Shown one piece after another: positions 31,388-39,627 of a stretch of DNA of 43,498 nucleotides. Under the pieces are notes generated by a model. That model was not told where the DNA came from. It saw only the letters and a program-made list of their open reading frames with translations, and did not search any database. The DNA comes from Candidatus Methylomirabilota bacterium (GTDB lineage Bacteria > Methylomirabilota > Methylomirabilia > Methylomirabilales > Methylomirabilaceae): NCBI GenBank assembly GCA_016207095.1, contig JACQQF010000016.1:1-43498 (forward strand), in the 5' to 3' direction. The position numbers and the translations under genes are program-made. The stretch's first letter is position 1. The number at the start of each line of letters is the position of its first letter.

Positions 31388-32320
31388 ATGGCGGAGTGGG
31401 AATTGTCCCGTTTGCTGGCGGCAGTTGTCGTTCTGGTTCTCGCGGTTCACACGGGCTGTCGGGATGCGCCCCAGTCTCCGAAGATCAGGCTGACCTCCGA
31501 GGCTTCGGAAAGTGCGCGGCCGGCCGGCCAGCCGGTCAAGGTCCCGGTCCGGGTCGCCGTCGCCCCAGTCATCTCCCCCCGAGAGAATTTCCGGCTCTAT
31601 ACCCCCCTAGTGGATTACCTCGCCGACAAGCTCGATCGACCGGTCGAGTTCCTCCAGCGCCCGACCTACAGCGAAATCAATGATCTCGTCCGAAACGGGC
31701 ACGCTGATATTGCATTCGTCTGTGATTACGCCTATATCCAGGGGAAGCGGGACTTCGGGATGCAAATCCTCGCCGTTCCCCAGATCAAGGGGCAGCGTAC
31801 CTACCACTCCCTGTTGATCGTGCCCGCTGAAAGCGAGGCACGATCGCTTGAGAATCTTCACCGGAAAAGCTTCGCATTCTCCGATCCGCTTTCCAGCTCC
31901 GGCTGGCTCTATCCCGCTTTTCTCCTCGCGCTGAAGGGCCAGCGGCCGGAAGGTTTCTTCGGCCGCACGGTGTTCACATTCAGCCATGACAACACCATAC
32001 GGGCGGTGGCAAACCGCCTCGTGGATGGAGGCGCGGTGGACAGCCTCGTTTACGACTTCATGGTATCGCAGTCCCCTGACCTGGATCGAAGCCTGCGCGT
32101 CATCGGGAAATCGCCGGCGTGGGGGAACCCCCCGGTGGTTGTGCACCCGCGCATCGAGCCCTCACTCCGCGAGCGCCTGCGCCAAATTCTCCTCTCGATG
32201 CACCAGGATCAACGAGGGAAGCAGCTCCTGGCGAATCTGATGATCGACCGCTTCGTCAGTCTCGACGACACCTACTACAGAGATATCCGGGCCATGGCGG
32301 CGACCATCAAGGCCCAATGA
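31388..32320 (+). CDS. PhnD-like periplasmic substrate-binding protein of a sensor operon
   Basis: The protein has 310 residues with an N-terminal hydrophobic signal ending near Cys24 (weak lipobox HTGC). The PhnD-type fold is visible: RVAVAPVISPRENF, YTPLVDYLADKL, NGHADIAFVCDYAYIQGKRD and LSSSGWLYPAFLL. Cys111 lies in the ligand-loop position. No ABC transporter genes follow; instead the gene overlaps a kinase gene (ATGA), so it is a sensing accessory, as AioX/ArxX are in arsenite-sensing AioXSR/ArxXSR systems. The ligand cannot be read from the sequence. Confidence 0.82.
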   Translation: MAEWELSRLLAAVVVLVLAVHTGCRDAPQSPKIRLTSEASESARPAGQPVKVPVRVAVAPVISPRENFRLYTPLVDYLADKLDRPVEFLQRPTYSEINDLVRNGHADIAFVCDYAYIQGKRDFGMQILAVPQIKGQRTYHSLLIVPAESEARSLENLHRKSFAFSDPLSSSGWLYPAFLLALKGQRPEGFFGRTVFTFSHDNTIRAVANRLVDGGAVDSLVYDFMVSQSPDLDRSLRVIGKSPAWGNPPVVVHPRIEPSLRERLRQILLSMHQDQRGKQLLANLMIDRFVSLDDTYYRDIRAMAATIKAQ

Positions 32321-34107
32321 TGATTCCTGGCTGGTCGGGCTTTTCATCCTGGGTTCTGTCCGTCCCCATCAGGGTCAAGATCATGGGGATCGCCCTCGGG
32401 ATGGTAACCCTGCTCGGGCTGGGGGTGACGCTTCAGGTCCGCTCGAGCATGCGAGTGACTCTGGAGACGGAGCTCCAGCGCCGCGCAGCGGCCATCGCGC
32501 GCGATGTCGCGGGCCGAGCTGCCGACCTCATCGTGACTAACAACCTCTTCGCTCTGCACGAGCTGGCTCGAACGACGCTGGAGCACAATGAGGACACGCG
32601 GTACGTCCTGGTGCTCGACCGGTCGGGTGAGACCCTCGCCCACACGTTGTCCGGCAACCCCTCGCCCGAGCTCCTCAGGGCCAACGTTCCTGCTCCGGAC
32701 AAAGCTGTCCGAATCCAGCCTTTGAACATTGAGAAGGGACGAATCTACGACGCGGCCGTCCCGATTTTCGGGGGCCGCGCCGGCGTGGCCCGAATAGGTG
32801 TGTCCGACCGACGGATGACCACCATCGTGGCCGCCACGACCCGCCGTCTGCTGGCCGTCACGGCTCTCGTCTCCCTCGGCGGCGTGGCAGCAGCCCTTCT
32901 TCTCACGTTCGTTCTTACTCGCCCGATCCTCGCGCTGGGACGGGTGGCCCAAGCAGTCGGGCGTGGCGAATTCTCGCAGAAGGCACAGGTCTGGTCGCGC
33001 GACGAGATAGGGCGGCTGACGGAGGCGTTCAACGCGATGACGGAGGCCCTCGACAGATCTCGGCGCGAGCTCCTCCGCCGGAATGCCGAGCTCTCGGCGC
33101 TCAATGCGATCGCGGTCACGGTGAGTGGCTCCCTGCACCTCGATGAGATCCTGGAGGGGGCTTTGTCCAAGGTCCTCGAAGTCATGAACCTTCGGGCGGC
33201 CTGGATCTTCCTGGAAGAAGACGGAGCACAGGCGCTGGCGGCCTCTGCCGGCCTCACGCCAGACGCCGCCCGCGCGCAGGCAGCCCACGCGTCCGTCCCA
33301 CTGAAAGCGAAGGAGCGAGGACTCGGGATCATGAATGTTGTCACGAACGAGGCCGACGCCCTCAGCCACGAGGACCTTAACCTGCTGACTGCCATTGGGC
33401 ATCAGATCGCGCTCGCGGTCGAAAACGCGCGCCTCTACGAGGAGGTGCAGCGAAAGGAAGAAATCCGGCGGCAGCTCCTGGACAAACTCATCACCGCTCA
33501 AGAGGAGGAGCGTCGCCGGGTCGCCCGGGAACTGCACGACGAAGTCGGACAGAGCCTCACCGCCCTGATCATGAACCTGGGCAGCGCCGAGGCCGCCGTT
33601 CCGCCGCAATTCGACGGGATCAGGCGCCATCTGGGCGAGATTCGGAGTCTCATGGCCACGACGCTGGAAGGAATCCGGCGCCTCATGGTTGACCTCCGCC
33701 CCACTGTCCTGGACGACCTGGGCCTCATCCCGGCCATCCGGTGGTTCGCCGAGACCCACCTCAAGCGGGCCCAGATCGAGCACCTGCTTGAGGTGGCGGG
33801 GAATCGCAGGCGCCTCCCCCCTCATGTGGAAACCGCGCTCTTTCGCGTTGTCCAGGAGGCGATCACTAACATCGTCAGACACTCGGGGGCGGAACGCGCG
33901 GAGGTCCGACTGGAGTTTTGCGACGGGTCGGTGGCGGCGGAGATCTCCGATGATGGAAAGGGTTTTGACCCCAGGGCGGCCCAAGGTGGGCTAGGGCTTT
34001 TGGGCATGGAGGAGCGCGTGACGTTCCTGGGCGGCCGGTGGAGGATCGAGACGGAGCTGGGAGCGGGAACCCGTATCTCCGTTGAGATCCCGGTTGGAGC
34101 GAGCTGA
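32317..34107 (+). CDS. NarX-type sensor histidine kinase
   Basis: The ATG at 32317 overlaps the preceding stop and gives 596 residues. Order of parts: membrane helix (about 15-38), periplasmic domain (about 40-190), second helix, HAMP (about 205-255, GRGEFSQKAQVWSRDEIGRL), GAF-like domain (about 270-380), HisKA_3 dimerisation with phosphoacceptor His407 (ARELHDEVGQSLT) and HATPase (DDGKGF, GGLGLLGMEER). It would receive its signal from the PhnD-like protein. It pairs with the NarL-type regulator that overlaps its stop by one base. Confidence 0.92.
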   Translation: MMIPGWSGFSSWVLSVPIRVKIMGIALGMVTLLGLGVTLQVRSSMRVTLETELQRRAAAIARDVAGRAADLIVTNNLFALHELARTTLEHNEDTRYVLVLDRSGETLAHTLSGNPSPELLRANVPAPDKAVRIQPLNIEKGRIYDAAVPIFGGRAGVARIGVSDRRMTTIVAATTRRLLAVTALVSLGGVAAALLLTFVLTRPILALGRVAQAVGRGEFSQKAQVWSRDEIGRLTEAFNAMTEALDRSRRELLRRNAELSALNAIAVTVSGSLHLDEILEGALSKVLEVMNLRAAWIFLEEDGAQALAASAGLTPDAARAQAAHASVPLKAKERGLGIMNVVTNEADALSHEDLNLLTAIGHQIALAVENARLYEEVQRKEEIRRQLLDKLITAQEEERRRVARELHDEVGQSLTALIMNLGSAEAAVPPQFDGIRRHLGEIRSLMATTLEGIRRLMVDLRPTVLDDLGLIPAIRWFAETHLKRAQIEHLLEVAGNRRRLPPHVETALFRVVQEAITNIVRHSGAERAEVRLEFCDGSVAAEISDDGKGFDPRAAQGGLGLLGMEERVTFLGGRWRIETELGAGTRISVEIPVGAS

Positions 34108-34760
34108 TGACGAGAACAAAGATCTTGCTTGCCGACGACCACGCTATCTTCCGGGCGGGGCTCAAGTTGCTCCTGGAGACGCAGCCCGACTTCTCCGTGA
34201 TCGGTGAGGCGGCCAGCGGGCAGGATGCCATCAGGGCGGTGAGGGAGCTGAGGCCGGATCTCGTTCTGATGGATGTGGCCATGCCAGGCATCAACGGGTT
34301 CGAGGCCACCCGGCAAATTAAGGCAGACTCTCCCAAGACTCAAGTGTTGGCCCTGACAATGCATGAGAACGAGCAGTACTTCTTCCAGATGCTTCATGCG
34401 GGGGCTGCTGGTTACGTGATCAAAGGAGCACCGCCTGAGGAGTTGATCGAGGCGATTCGCCTGGTCACTGGCGGACAAGCCTATCTATCGCCGCCTCTCA
34501 CGCGCCGGCTGCTTGACGATTACCTGAGCCGGGTCAAGGAAGGCCAGCCCGCTGGGGACCCGCTCACTGAACGGGAGCGCGAGGTTCTCAGCCTCATCGC
34601 CCAGGGGCTCACGAGCAAGGAGATCGCCAACCGGCTCGCTATCAGCCCATACACGGTGGAGCGCCACCGCGCCAACGCCATGGGGAAGCTGGACCTGCAC
34701 AACCGCGCTGAGCTGATCCGCTACGCCATCCGCAAGGGCCTCATCGACCTGGAAACCTAA
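34107..34760 (+). CDS. NarL/FixJ-family response regulator
   Basis: The protein has 217 residues. Its receiver domain holds D10-D11 and phosphoacceptor Asp56 (LVLMDVAMPG). A LuxR-type helix-turn-helix follows (about 150-210, LTEREREVLSLIAQGLTSKEIANRL). It is not a sigma54 activator (no AAA+ domain), unlike AioR/ArxR. The likely targets are the flavoprotein and molybdoenzyme operons just downstream; no binding sites have been defined here. Confidence 0.93.
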   Translation: MTRTKILLADDHAIFRAGLKLLLETQPDFSVIGEAASGQDAIRAVRELRPDLVLMDVAMPGINGFEATRQIKADSPKTQVLALTMHENEQYFFQMLHAGAAGYVIKGAPPEELIEAIRLVTGGQAYLSPPLTRRLLDDYLSRVKEGQPAGDPLTEREREVLSLIAQGLTSKEIANRLAISPYTVERHRANAMGKLDLHNRAELIRYAIRKGLIDLET

Positions 34761-34828
34761 CCTCTGATCTGGCCCCTCCATCCCAAAAGGCACCATCGGA
34801 GCCTACTCCCTTCTCGCCATCCTCCCCC

Positions 34829-34875
34829 CCGCACAATTCTTCCCGAAATGGCTCGATCCAGGAATTGACGCGCGG
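34829..34875 (+). promoter_or_regulatory. conserved hairpin leader element, copy 1
   Basis: CCGC (34829-34832) pairs with GCGG (34872-34875), and CAATTCTT (34834-34841) pairs with AGGAATTG (34860-34867) including one G-T wobble. A TGGCTCGATCCA core lies in the loop. It resembles 36367-36414, where stem bases have changed on both sides. It lies 145 bases before the flavoprotein gene. More hairpins follow at 34906-34919 and 34937-34952. Confidence 0.65.
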
Positions 34876-35019
34876 ATCACGCGTGCCAATATTCAGGGTG
34901 TTCGATCCCCGATCGGGGAACGCCCCTTCGGGGTCATTCCGAATGCTCGGAAGGGCCCCGTTGTCGAGGCCGTCCGTTAAGAGCTTCGGGGTCACAGGGG
35001 AACCGGCCAGGGAGGATTC

Positions 35020-36291
35020 GTGGCCACGGCCATCACTGCCCCACTCAGGGTTGCCGTCGTCGGGGGTGGGCCGGCGGGGTCCCTGTTTGCCCTCTACGCC
35101 CTTCACTATGGCGCGCAGGCGGGGCGCGAGGTCCTGGTTACGCTATTTGAGGCGCGAGACTTCAATCGAGCGGGGTCCCGGGGATGCAACATGTGCGCAG
35201 GAATCATCCCCGCCGACGTCCTCCGGGATCTACGTGGGCTGAACCTGACAATTCCCCCATCCCTAGTCATGGGGGAGATCGATTCCTACGCCCTCCACAC
35301 CGCATCCGGCTGCCTTCGGGTGACCATGATGGATCCCGATGCGCGCGCGGTGACCGTCTTCCGCGGAAACGGTCCTGGTCCCGGCTTGCCGCCGGAGCCG
35401 ATCAGCTTTGACAGCTTTCTGCTAGCGGAAGCCGAGCGGCGGGGCGCCCGGGTGATCCGGCAGCAAATTGAAGAAATATGCGCCCGTCCCCGTCGCTGGG
35501 TTCGAACCCACGACAGGGTCTACCATTGCGACCTGATCGTCCTAGCCTCGGGGGTTAACGGTAGCGTTCTTCCAGCTCATGGGCTGCCATACGTCCCCCC
35601 GAGAACGGAAGCCATGGCGCAGGGGGAGGTGTTTCTGGGTAGCCCGGAGGTGCGGAACCGTCTGGGTTCAGCCGTGCACGTGTTCTTCCCACGCTCTTTG
35701 CCTGTCGTGTTCGGGACCCTTGTTCCGAAGGGGCCCTTCGTCAGCATCTCCCTTCTGGGCCGAGGGACCGAGTCCCTGACGATTCGGGAATTTCTGGGCT
35801 TGCAAGCGGTGCAGCGCATCCTTCCCGAAGGGAGCCGACAGGTGTGCGCCTGTCGTCCACGGATCGCGGTCGGCCCGGCCAGTTACGCCTTCGCCGAAGG
35901 GTTCGTGGCCGTGGGAGATGCGGGGGTGACGCGCCTCTATAAGAACGGGGTGGGAACGGCTCTCGTGACGGCCCGGCGGGCCGCCGAGACGGCCGTCCTT
36001 CGGGGGATTGAAGAGAAGGACTTTCGGGAGCATTACGGTCCCCTGTGTCAGAAGATCCATCGGGATAATCGGTTCGGTCGCTTTCTCTTCAGCGTCGTCG
36101 CAGTCCTCATGCGAAGTCAGCTCTTCTCCACCCGATATATGCTCGTGGCCGATCGCGAGGGGGAGCGCCCTCCTGACGAGCAGGCGATGCGTCGCATCCT
36201 GTGGGGGCTTTTGACAGGGAGCTACCCCTATGAGGAGATCTTCCGAATGCTCCTGCACGTCGGATTTGAGCGCAGCTTGTCTGCCGCCTAG
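35020..36291 (+). CDS. FAD-dependent oxidoreductase of the geranylgeranyl-reductase type
   Basis: The GTG at 35020 follows GGAGG and gives 423 residues. The FAD motif VVGGGPAGS (about 13-21), a middle PISFDSFLLAEAERRGARVI segment and the C-terminal VAVGDAGVTRLYKNGVGTAL motif define the geranylgeranyl reductase/p-hydroxybenzoate hydroxylase-like fold. The N-terminal segment contains CNMCAG. No lipid-synthesis genes are nearby; its place between a sensor operon and a respiratory molybdoenzyme suggests a link to quinone or electron transfer, but that is inference. It shares a leader element with the molybdoenzyme operon. Confidence 0.83.
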   Translation: MATAITAPLRVAVVGGGPAGSLFALYALHYGAQAGREVLVTLFEARDFNRAGSRGCNMCAGIIPADVLRDLRGLNLTIPPSLVMGEIDSYALHTASGCLRVTMMDPDARAVTVFRGNGPGPGLPPEPISFDSFLLAEAERRGARVIRQQIEEICARPRRWVRTHDRVYHCDLIVLASGVNGSVLPAHGLPYVPPRTEAMAQGEVFLGSPEVRNRLGSAVHVFFPRSLPVVFGTLVPKGPFVSISLLGRGTESLTIREFLGLQAVQRILPEGSRQVCACRPRIAVGPASYAFAEGFVAVGDAGVTRLYKNGVGTALVTARRAAETAVLRGIEEKDFREHYGPLCQKIHRDNRFGRFLFSVVAVLMRSQLFSTRYMLVADREGERPPDEQAMRRILWGLLTGSYPYEEIFRMLLHVGFERSLSAA

Positions 36292-36366
36292 CTTGCGGCG
36301 CGAGCCTTGGCTTCTCGGTCCCAGAAAGCACCACTCGGACTTGATGCCTTTCAGGCATCTCGGCAC

Positions 36367-36414
36367 CCGCAAAATTCCTCTCCAAAATGGATCGATCCAG
36401 GAATTTACATGCGG
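36367..36414 (+). promoter_or_regulatory. conserved hairpin leader element, copy 2
   Basis: CCGCA (36367-36371) pairs with TGCGG (36410-36414), and AAATTCCT (36372-36379) pairs with AGGAATTT (36399-36406). The loop contains the perfect palindrome TGGATCGATCCA. Compared with copy 1, an A-T pair replaces C-G and a C-G pair replaces T-G, so pairing is kept while sequence changes. It lies 79 bases before the molybdoenzyme ATG. Confidence 0.65.
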
Positions 36415-36493
36415 CCCACGGTACGTGATATTGGAAGTGAAGAATTAAATCAGACGTGAGAGGCATTGTTCTAACCGCGAGGAGGGAACTGTC

Positions 36494-38920
36494 ATGTCGA
36501 TAAGCCGGCGAACATTCCTCAAGATCTCCTCCGCCACCAGCGCGGGGCTGCTCGTCACAGGGCGTTCGGAGTTGAAGGGCGCACAAGAACAGGGAGGACG
36601 TTCTGACGCCGCGGACGAACGCTGGGTCCCGAGCGTGTGCCTGCAGTGCCCCGGTGGCTGCGGGATCCTTGTCCGGGTCGTCGAGGGGCGCGCCGTCAAG
36701 ATCGAAGGGAATCCGAAGCACCCAATCAACGAGGGCGTCCTATGCCCCAAGGGGCAGATCGGGCTCCAGATCCTCTACGATCCCGACCGCATCAAGGGGC
36801 CCCTGCTCCGCGTCGGGGCAAGAGGGGCGGGACAGTGGAAGCAGATCGGCTGGGACGAGGCCGTCCAGCGCGTGGTCAGTCGCCTGAAGGCCCTCCGCGC
36901 TCGCGGCGAGGCTCACACCTTCGTCTTCATGAACGGGCGAAACCGAGGCCAGATGGGCGACCTGATCGGCCGCTTCTGCAGCGCCTACGGGACCCCGAAC
37001 AACGTCGGCCACTCCTCCATCTGCGCGGACGGCTCGGCCCTCGCCCACTATCTGACCCAGGGCATCAAGTCGTACCTCGGCTACGACTGGGACCGGACCA
37101 ACTATCTTCTCTGCTTCGGGGCCGGCTTCGTCGAGGCCTGGCGTCCGACGACGCGCCTGCTGCGAGCCTACGGTCACATGCGGCGCGGCCGCCCGATTCG
37201 CGCCAAGATCGTTCAGGTAGACACTCGCTTCTCCGTCAGCGCCGCCAAGGCCGACGAATGGATTGCGATCCGCCCCGGCACCGACGGCGCGCTTGCCCTT
37301 GGCATCGCCCACGTGATCGTCAAGGAGCAACTCTACGACGAGGCATTCGTGGCCCGGCACACGTTCGGCTTCGAGGACTGGACAGACGCGAAAACCGGGG
37401 AGTCCCGTCTCGGGTTCAAAAGCCTGGTGCTCAGGGAGTATGCACCCGAGAAGGTTTCCAAGATCACCGGGGTCCCAGTCGAGACGATCGTCAGGATCGC
37501 GCGGGAATTCGCGGCGACACGCCCGGCCATCGCCGCGGGGGAGCGAGGGGCCAGCATGCAGTCCAATGGCATCTATAACCGGATGGCGATCCACTCGCTC
37601 AACGCGCTGGTGGGGTCGATCGACACGCCAGGCGGGGTCATCGTCCAGCGGGGCCCATCGTTTACCGCGTGGCCAGACGTAGTTCAGGACGATCTCGCCA
37701 AGGTAGGGATCAAGATGCACCGCGTGGATTCGGCTGGGACCGCCAGGTTCCCGCTGGCGGGCAAAGTCTATCAGGGTCTCCCGGAGGCGATCCTCGGGGA
37801 GGGACCCTATCCAGTCAAGGCGCTCTTCGCCTATTACACAAACCCGCTCTTCTCTACGCCGGATGTCGGGCGCTTCTATAAGGCCATCGAGAAGGTGCCT
37901 TTTGTCGTGAGCTTCACGCCCTTCATGGATGAGACCAGCGAGCACGCGGACTTGATCCTCCCGGACCATACCTACCTCGAACGCTGGCACGACGACGTGA
38001 TCTACCCAAGCCTGGGGTACCCGGTGGTGGGGCTGCGCCAGCCAGTCGTTAAGCCCCTCTACGATACTCGCAACTCAGGAGATCTGCTGATCCAGATTGC
38101 CAAGGGGATCGGGGGCAGCGTCGCGAGGTCGTTCCCCTGGACCGATTTTGTGGACCTTCTCAAGTTCCGCTTTCGCGGCGTCTGGGAGGGGCGGCGGGGG
38201 ACGATCGTGGCACCTAGCTTTGCGGCCTTCTGGAAGAAGCTCACGGAAGACGGCGTCTGGGCCGCCCCGCCGTACCGCTTCGGAGAGTGGGGGGAGGTTC
38301 TCAAGACGCAGACCAAGAAGTTCGAGTTCTACTCCAACGCCCTCGAGCACAAGCTCCACGACCTGGCAAAGAAGGAAGTGGAGAAGGCAGGAGAAAAGGG
38401 CAGTGAGGTTACGGAGGCGCAGGCCCTGGAGCGAATTCTTGTGGGCCTCAAGCTCACCGCGCGAGGTCCCAAGGTGTACCTCCCGCACTACGAGCCGTTC
38501 CGAGCCCCTGGCGATCCCCGGCAATTCCCCTTGCTCCTCAACACGTACAAGCTTATGACTCACGCCGAGGGACGAGGGGCCAACGTCCCGTGGCTCCAGG
38601 AGGTGCTGGGCGTCCACACAGGCATGAAGTGGGAGAGCTGGGTCGAGATCAACCCAAAGACAGCCGCCGAGCTTGGAATCGCTGATGGCGATCCTGTCTG
38701 GGTGGAGTCCCAGGTCGGAAAGCTCAGGACTCGAGCTCGACTCTACCCGGGGGCCCAGCCGGATGTGGTCAACATGCCGTTTGAGCTCGGGCACCAGGCC
38801 TACGGACGCTGGGCAAAGGGGCGGGGGGTCAACCCCAACTGGATCCTCGTCAATGAGTACGACTACCTAGGCGGGACGGCAGGATTCTTCTCCACCCGGG
38901 TGAAGATATTCAAGGCCTAG
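36494..38920 (+). CDS. periplasmic molybdopterin oxidoreductase, Psr/Phs/Arx-type catalytic subunit
   Basis: The protein has 808 residues with a Tat signal (SRRTFLKIS). The 4Fe-4S motif is C49-x2-C52-x3-C56-x27-C84. Cys177 in GHSSICADG is the expected Mo ligand, as in polysulfide, thiosulfate, tetrathionate and arsenate enzymes. The length is between PsrA/PhsA (about 760) and ArrA/ArxA (about 830-850). The substrate is uncertain: sulfur species or arsenic. The order catalytic, Fe-S, NrfD, TorD matches both psr-type and arxABCD operons, and a PhnD-like sensor lies upstream. Confidence 0.85.
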   Translation: MSISRRTFLKISSATSAGLLVTGRSELKGAQEQGGRSDAADERWVPSVCLQCPGGCGILVRVVEGRAVKIEGNPKHPINEGVLCPKGQIGLQILYDPDRIKGPLLRVGARGAGQWKQIGWDEAVQRVVSRLKALRARGEAHTFVFMNGRNRGQMGDLIGRFCSAYGTPNNVGHSSICADGSALAHYLTQGIKSYLGYDWDRTNYLLCFGAGFVEAWRPTTRLLRAYGHMRRGRPIRAKIVQVDTRFSVSAAKADEWIAIRPGTDGALALGIAHVIVKEQLYDEAFVARHTFGFEDWTDAKTGESRLGFKSLVLREYAPEKVSKITGVPVETIVRIAREFAATRPAIAAGERGASMQSNGIYNRMAIHSLNALVGSIDTPGGVIVQRGPSFTAWPDVVQDDLAKVGIKMHRVDSAGTARFPLAGKVYQGLPEAILGEGPYPVKALFAYYTNPLFSTPDVGRFYKAIEKVPFVVSFTPFMDETSEHADLILPDHTYLERWHDDVIYPSLGYPVVGLRQPVVKPLYDTRNSGDLLIQIAKGIGGSVARSFPWTDFVDLLKFRFRGVWEGRRGTIVAPSFAAFWKKLTEDGVWAAPPYRFGEWGEVLKTQTKKFEFYSNALEHKLHDLAKKEVEKAGEKGSEVTEAQALERILVGLKLTARGPKVYLPHYEPFRAPGDPRQFPLLLNTYKLMTHAEGRGANVPWLQEVLGVHTGMKWESWVEINPKTAAELGIADGDPVWVESQVGKLRTRARLYPGAQPDVVNMPFELGHQAYGRWAKGRGVNPNWILVNEYDYLGGTAGFFSTRVKIFKA

Positions 38921-38937
38921 AAGGGAGGGAATGGGGT

Positions 38938-39624
38938 ATGCCTCGCTGGGGAATGGTCATCGACCTCGACAAATGCACGGCCTGTCAGTCCTGCACTGTA
39001 GCCTGCAGGGTGGAAAACAACGTCCCGATCGCCGGCCAGCGCGATAGCAGCAACGGCCGCGCCATCTTCTGGAACGAGGTCATTCCGGTCATCGAGGGAG
39101 ACGGGACCCACCTGAAGGGCCGCTTCATCCCGCGGCCGTGCATGCACTGTGAGAACCCGCCGTGCGTCCAGGTCTGTCCCGTCGGGGCGACCTTCAAGGA
39201 TGCCGAGGGGATCGTGCGCCAGGACTACCAGCGCTGCATCGGCTGCCGGTATTGCACCGTGGCGTGCCCATACGGGGCCCGCTACTTCAACTGGCGAGCG
39301 CCAGAGTTCGCCGAGAGCCACGCTTCATACCGGAACCCCGATGCCCCCGCGCGCCCGAGACCTGTGGGAGTCGTGGAGAAGTGTACCTTCTGTGTCCAGC
39401 GAATCGAACGGGCCCGGAGACGGGTGGCCGCCGAGGGGCGGGAGCTTCGGGACGGCGACGTCGTCCCGGCCTGCGTCCAAACCTGCCCAGGGCGGGCCCG
39501 TTTCTTCGGGGATCTCGATGATAAGCACAGTCAGGTGTCCCGGCTGGCCCGGAGCCCCAGAGCACTCCGGTTCCTGGAGGATTTGGGAACCCGGCCGCAG
39601 GTGATTTACCTGATGGAGGGATGA
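38938..39624 (+). CDS. 4Fe-4S electron-transfer subunit (PsrB/NrfC-type)
   Basis: The protein has 228 residues and four cluster motifs: CTACQSCTVAC, CMHCENPPCVQVCP, CIGCRYCTVACPYGARYF and CTFCVQRIE with later CVQTCP. It passes electrons between the membrane NrfD subunit and the molybdoenzyme. A GGGAGGGAATGGGG Shine-Dalgarno precedes the ATG, and the spacing to both neighbours is under 20 bases. Confidence 0.93.
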   Translation: MPRWGMVIDLDKCTACQSCTVACRVENNVPIAGQRDSSNGRAIFWNEVIPVIEGDGTHLKGRFIPRPCMHCENPPCVQVCPVGATFKDAEGIVRQDYQRCIGCRYCTVACPYGARYFNWRAPEFAESHASYRNPDAPARPRPVGVVEKCTFCVQRIERARRRVAAEGRELRDGDVVPACVQTCPGRARFFGDLDDKHSQVSRLARSPRALRFLEDLGTRPQVIYLMEG

Positions 39625-39627
39625 ACC

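Noticed and set aside
32344..33984. 546-residue minus-strand frame opposite the sensor kinase
   Set aside because: It is long only because of high GC in the kinase gene; no motif or ribosome-binding site supports it.
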